A model generated the notes under the pieces. That model searched no databases, was not told the DNA's origin, and saw only the letters and a list, made by a program, of their open reading frames with translations. A stretch of 64,000 nt of DNA from JAXGPF01 sp964650945 (GTDB taxonomy: Bacteria; Verrucomicrobiota; Kiritimatiellia; JAAZAB01): positions 1-64,000 of the forward strand of contig CAZYXU010000004.1 in NCBI GenBank assembly GCA_964650945.1, in the 5' to 3' direction. Below, piece after piece: positions 61,285 to 64,000 of this stretch (position 1 is its first letter; every line of letters begins with the position of its first letter). A program made the position numbers and the translations under genes.

Positions 61285-62478
61285 ATGCCAACCAATTTCA
61301 ACGCGGCCAATCTGGACGAACTGCTGGCGCAACTGCCGCGCCTGCGCAAGGCGGCTGCGGAAATGCAGGACATCATCCTGGCCAACCTGGTGATGCTCAG
61401 CGAGATCAGCGCGCCGGCGGGGGAAGAACAGGCGCGGATGGAGCTGTGGCTGCAGCGCCTGGCGGAAAACGGCGCCCAGAACTGTTCCCGGGACGAAATG
61501 GGCAACGGCTGCGGCATGCTGCCGGGACGGACCGGCCAACGGACCATCCTGCTCGCAACCAACGCGGACACCCTGCCGACGGAAGAATCCGAGCGCGGGA
61601 TTGAAGTCAAAGCGGACCGCGTGGTCGGGCCGTTTGTCGGCGACAACGGCCCGGCGCTGGCGGCCTTGTTGTCATTGCCGGTATTCATGGACCGCCTGGG
61701 ACTGCGCCTGCAATCCGATCTGGCGCTGATGGGTGCGGCGCGTTCGCTGGGCCGGCACAACCTGGAAGGAGTGCGCTTCTTCCTGAGCAACACCCGCCTG
61801 CCGGTGCAGACCGGCCTGTGGCTGGAGGGCGTGCAGTTTGGGCGGTTGAATTACAGTTGCCTGGGGTTGTTCCGCGGCGAGATCGTCTGCCGGGTTCCGG
61901 ACGATTACAAGTGGATGCAGTTTGGGGCCACCGGCTCGATTCTGCCGATGAACGACGTGATTACGCGCATCAGCCAAATCGCCCTGCCGCGGCTGCCGTC
62001 CGCCAGCATCATCCTGGGCTCGATCAACGGCGGCGTGGATTACCAGAATATCGCCAAGCAAACCCGCCTGCGGTTTGAGGTGCGCGGCGAATCGGCGGAA
62101 TTGACCCAGACCGTGCGCCGCCAGATTCAGGACATTGTGGACGCCGCCGCCGCCCGGTCGGGGATGTCCATTACCTTGCGCGAGGCGGCGTCACGCCGGC
62201 CGGGCGGCCTGGAAATCGCCCATCCGCTGGTGCGCAACGCGCGGGCCATCATCACGGCGCTGGGGGTGCAACCGATGATGTATCCCACCACCACGGCCCT
62301 GTCGGCTTTCGTGGACGCTCAAATCCCGGCCGTCACCCTGGGGTTCACCTCCGGTGAGCGCGAGGATGAACTGGGTGAAATGGGCGAATGGGTGAGCATC
62401 CCCGACATGTTTGCCGGGATGGCGCAACTGGCGGCCATGCTGGCGGCCATTGATGGAGGTTTTGACCATGCCGGCTAA
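61285..62478 (+). CDS. M20-fold protein lacking normal metal ligands
   Basis: 397 residues, laid out like M20 peptidases: catalytic part, lid domain (about 190-290) and catalytic end. Where M20 enzymes carry H-x-D the sequence reads NADTLP. GDNGPALAAL keeps the bridging Asp, but the following Glu-Glu is absent (LALMGAARSLG). It is probably inactive as a peptidase or uses another chemistry. Overlaps gpgS by 11 bases, so it belongs with that pathway. No ribosome binding site stands out. Confidence 0.72.
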   Translation: MPTNFNAANLDELLAQLPRLRKAAAEMQDIILANLVMLSEISAPAGEEQARMELWLQRLAENGAQNCSRDEMGNGCGMLPGRTGQRTILLATNADTLPTEESERGIEVKADRVVGPFVGDNGPALAALLSLPVFMDRLGLRLQSDLALMGAARSLGRHNLEGVRFFLSNTRLPVQTGLWLEGVQFGRLNYSCLGLFRGEIVCRVPDDYKWMQFGATGSILPMNDVITRISQIALPRLPSASIILGSINGGVDYQNIAKQTRLRFEVRGESAELTQTVRRQIQDIVDAAAARSGMSITLREAASRRPGGLEIAHPLVRNARAIITALGVQPMMYPTTTALSAFVDAQIPAVTLGFTSGEREDELGEMGEWVSIPDMFAGMAQLAAMLAAIDGGFDHAG

Positions 62479-63541
62479 AAAAAATACCCGCGTCCCGGCG
62501 CCGCCGCGTCCCGGTCAAAAATCACATCCCCGGCCGGTTGATTCCGCCGCCCTGAATGCCTGGGTGAAAACCAATACCTTCCATCACGCGCAATTCGCCG
62601 ACATCCGCCGGCTGGTGGAGCAAAAAGAGCGCCAGGGATTGCGCATCTCGCTGTGCATCCCCACGCTCAACGAGGAGAAAACCATCGGCAAAGAAGTGGT
62701 GATTTTCAAGTCGGAGCTGATGACCCGCTTCCCGCTGCTGGACGAAATCGCCGTGATTGATTCCGGTTCCGCCGACCGCACCTGCGAAGTGGCCGCGGCG
62801 TTTGGCGCCGATGTTTACAGCGCCGCGGAAATTCTGCCCGAAACCGGGGTGCGCCGGGGCAAGGGCGAAAACCTTTGGAAAGCCATTTACCAGTTGCGCG
62901 GCGATGTGATTGTCTACGTGGACGCCGACATCAAAAACATCCACGCCCGTTTTGTATACGGCCTGCTGGGCCCATTGCTGGCCGACCCGGCCATCAAATA
63001 CGTTAAGGCCTTTTACGACCGGCCGCTGGCATTCTCGAAGGGGGTGCGGGTCTCCGGCGGCGGGCGGGTGACGGAAATCCTGATCCGGCCGCTGTTTTCG
63101 CTGTTTTTCCCGGAGTTGACGGCGATCATCCAGCCGCTTTCCGGCGAATACGCTGTGCGGCGCGAGGTCTTGGAAAGCATCCCGTTCCCCATCGGCTACG
63201 GCGTGGAAACTTCACACTTGATTGACGTCTACGATCGCTGGGGCCTGCCCGCATTTGCGCAGACTGACCTGGACCAGCGCATCCACCGCAACCAGAGCAC
63301 CCGCGACCTGGGCAAGATGGCGTTTGGCATTCTGCAAACGTTTTTGAAGCGGGCGGCCGCCATGGGCGTTCTGGACAAATTGCCGGCGATGCACCGGCAG
63401 TTGCGGCAATTCGTCGCCCAGGACGATGTTTTCGCCCAGGTCGAGCAGCAGATCGTGGAGGAGGAACGGCCGCCCATGCTGGAAATTCCCGCCTACCGCC
63501 GGAAATTCGGGGCGCCGCCCCCCGACGCAGCGCCGGGTTAA
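62468..63541 (+). CDS. gpgS: Glucosyl-3-phosphoglycerate synthase
   Basis: 357 residues, GT81 fold. Motifs: ISLCIPTLNEEKTIG, VIDSGSADRT, GKGENLWKAIY, the metal-binding VYVDADI and PLSGEYAVRREVL. It makes glucosyl-3-phosphoglycerate from a nucleotide glucose and 3-phosphoglycerate, first step to glucosylglycerate, a compatible solute. The start at 62468 has GGAGG eight bases upstream, which decides against the open frame from 62411. Confidence 0.92.
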   Translation: MPAKKNTRVPAPPRPGQKSHPRPVDSAALNAWVKTNTFHHAQFADIRRLVEQKERQGLRISLCIPTLNEEKTIGKEVVIFKSELMTRFPLLDEIAVIDSGSADRTCEVAAAFGADVYSAAEILPETGVRRGKGENLWKAIYQLRGDVIVYVDADIKNIHARFVYGLLGPLLADPAIKYVKAFYDRPLAFSKGVRVSGGGRVTEILIRPLFSLFFPELTAIIQPLSGEYAVRREVLESIPFPIGYGVETSHLIDVYDRWGLPAFAQTDLDQRIHRNQSTRDLGKMAFGILQTFLKRAAAMGVLDKLPAMHRQLRQFVAQDDVFAQVEQQIVEEERPPMLEIPAYRRKFGAPPPDAAPG

Positions 63542-63545
63542 AGGC

Positions 63546-64000
63546 ATGCGCATCGCCATTATTCATTACCATCTGCAACCCGGCGGAGTCACACGGGTGA
63601 TCGAGCATGCCGCGCGCGCGCTCACGGCGCGGGGCGTCCGTGTAGCGCTGCTGGCCGGGGCGCCGCCGGCCGGCCGGGTTTTTGCGGAATTCCCAACCGC
63701 GGCGCTGCCGGGATTGTTTTACCATGCCGGTTCCGGCCGGCCGGCGGAACTGGCGCGGCAGATGCGGCTGGCGGCACGGCGTCTCTTGGGCGGCCCGCCG
63801 GATGTCTGGCACATCCACAACCATGCCCTGGGCAAGAATCCCGCGCTGACGGCGGCCGTCGGTATCCTGGCGGCGGACGGCGCGCGGCTGCTGTTGCAAA
63901 TCCACGATTTCGCCGAAGACGGCCGGCCGGCGGAATTCCGGCGGCTGGCGCGGCGCCTGGGCGGTGACGATCCCCGCCAACTGGCACGGGCGCTTTATCC
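63546..64000 (+). CDS. N-terminal part of a GT4-like glycosyltransferase, cut by the window end
   Basis: The frame opens with ATG at 63546, four bases after the gpgS stop, and stays open for 151 codons to the end. It begins MRIAIIHYHLQPGGVTRVIE, the glycine-rich acceptor loop of GT-B enzymes, with VWHIHNHALGKNP and LLLQIHDFAEDGRP further on. It is probably a second sugar transferase of the solute pathway. Confidence 0.8.
   Translation, partial: MRIAIIHYHLQPGGVTRVIEHAARALTARGVRVALLAGAPPAGRVFAEFPTAALPGLFYHAGSGRPAELARQMRLAARRLLGGPPDVWHIHNHALGKNPALTAAVGILAADGARLLLQIHDFAEDGRPAEFRRLARRLGGDDPRQLARALY

Noticed and set aside
1..64000. tRNA, rRNA, riboswitch, integrase or phage genes
   Set aside because: I looked for them on both strands and found no convincing candidate.

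Overview
The window reads as one chromosomal stretch of a GC-rich, Gram-negative, diderm bacterium. The best guess is the PVC superphylum (Kiritimatiellota, Lentisphaerota or Verrucomicrobiota). The evidence is a division/cell-wall cluster with a meso-diaminopimelate-type MurE, lipoproteins and a CsgG-like protein, and many secreted beta-helix, GH20-like and BNR proteins of the kind common in polysaccharide-degrading PVC bacteria. The taxon is an inference. I saw no rRNA, tRNA, CRISPR array, phage or intact transposase gene.

Layout. (1) 1-6.7 kb, minus strand: a LacI-type regulator and an operon holding a small membrane protein, a large CBM9-like/TIM-barrel secreted enzyme, a secreted beta-helix protein and a gene leaving the window. 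Two matching operator palindromes tie regulator and operon together. (2) 6.8-12 kb: a UroD/methyltransferase-type protein, a CsgG-like secreted protein and a membrane hybrid histidine kinase with a periplasmic solute-binding domain. (3) 12-22.5 kb, minus strand: mraZ, two small unknown genes, rsmH, ftsL, ftsI, murE, murF, mraY, a lipoprotein and murD. The cluster stops at murD; ftsW, murG, murC, ftsQ, ftsA and ftsZ are not here. (4) 22.7-23.8 kb: a periplasmic coiled-coil protein and a flavodoxin-like protein. (5) 23.9-48.7 kb, plus strand: an accessory glycan-use island. A PocR/AraC-type regulator precedes a tight cassette (PIG-L deacetylase, NodB-type deacetylase, fucose/arabinose-isomerase-like protein, degenerate M24 protein, ASRT-family protein). 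Four BNR/sialidase-like proteins, a GH16 enzyme, a second beta-helix protein, three GH20-like proteins, an SGNH hydrolase and a TIM-barrel protein follow. No SusC/SusD pair or sulfatase is present. (6) 48.7-51.5 kb, minus strand: ptsI, an HlyD-type adaptor and a truncated PIG-L gene, all translationally coupled. (7) 51.6-58.1 kb: a PAS-receiver protein with a degenerate kinase box, an NfeD-type membrane protease with a small NfeD partner, a HEAT-repeat protein and a bactofilin-like membrane protein. (8) 58.1-64 kb: a compatible-solute/glycoside cluster with glucosyl-3-phosphoglycerate synthase, a GH13_18 phosphorylase, two GT4-type glycosyltransferases (one cut by the window end) and an M20-like protein that has lost metal ligands.

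The most unusual non-gene signals are these. A 122-bp structured repeat occurs twice, 21 kb apart, at 100 of 122 identical positions with compensatory change in a 9-bp stem; one copy sits inside 13-bp perfect terminal inverted repeats. A 46-bp direct repeat flanks the GH16 gene. A cut-down duplicate of a sialidase-like gene lies at 43.5 kb. The best candidate for an undescribed functional system is the regulator plus five-gene cassette at 23.9-29.6 kb and the hydrolases behind it.
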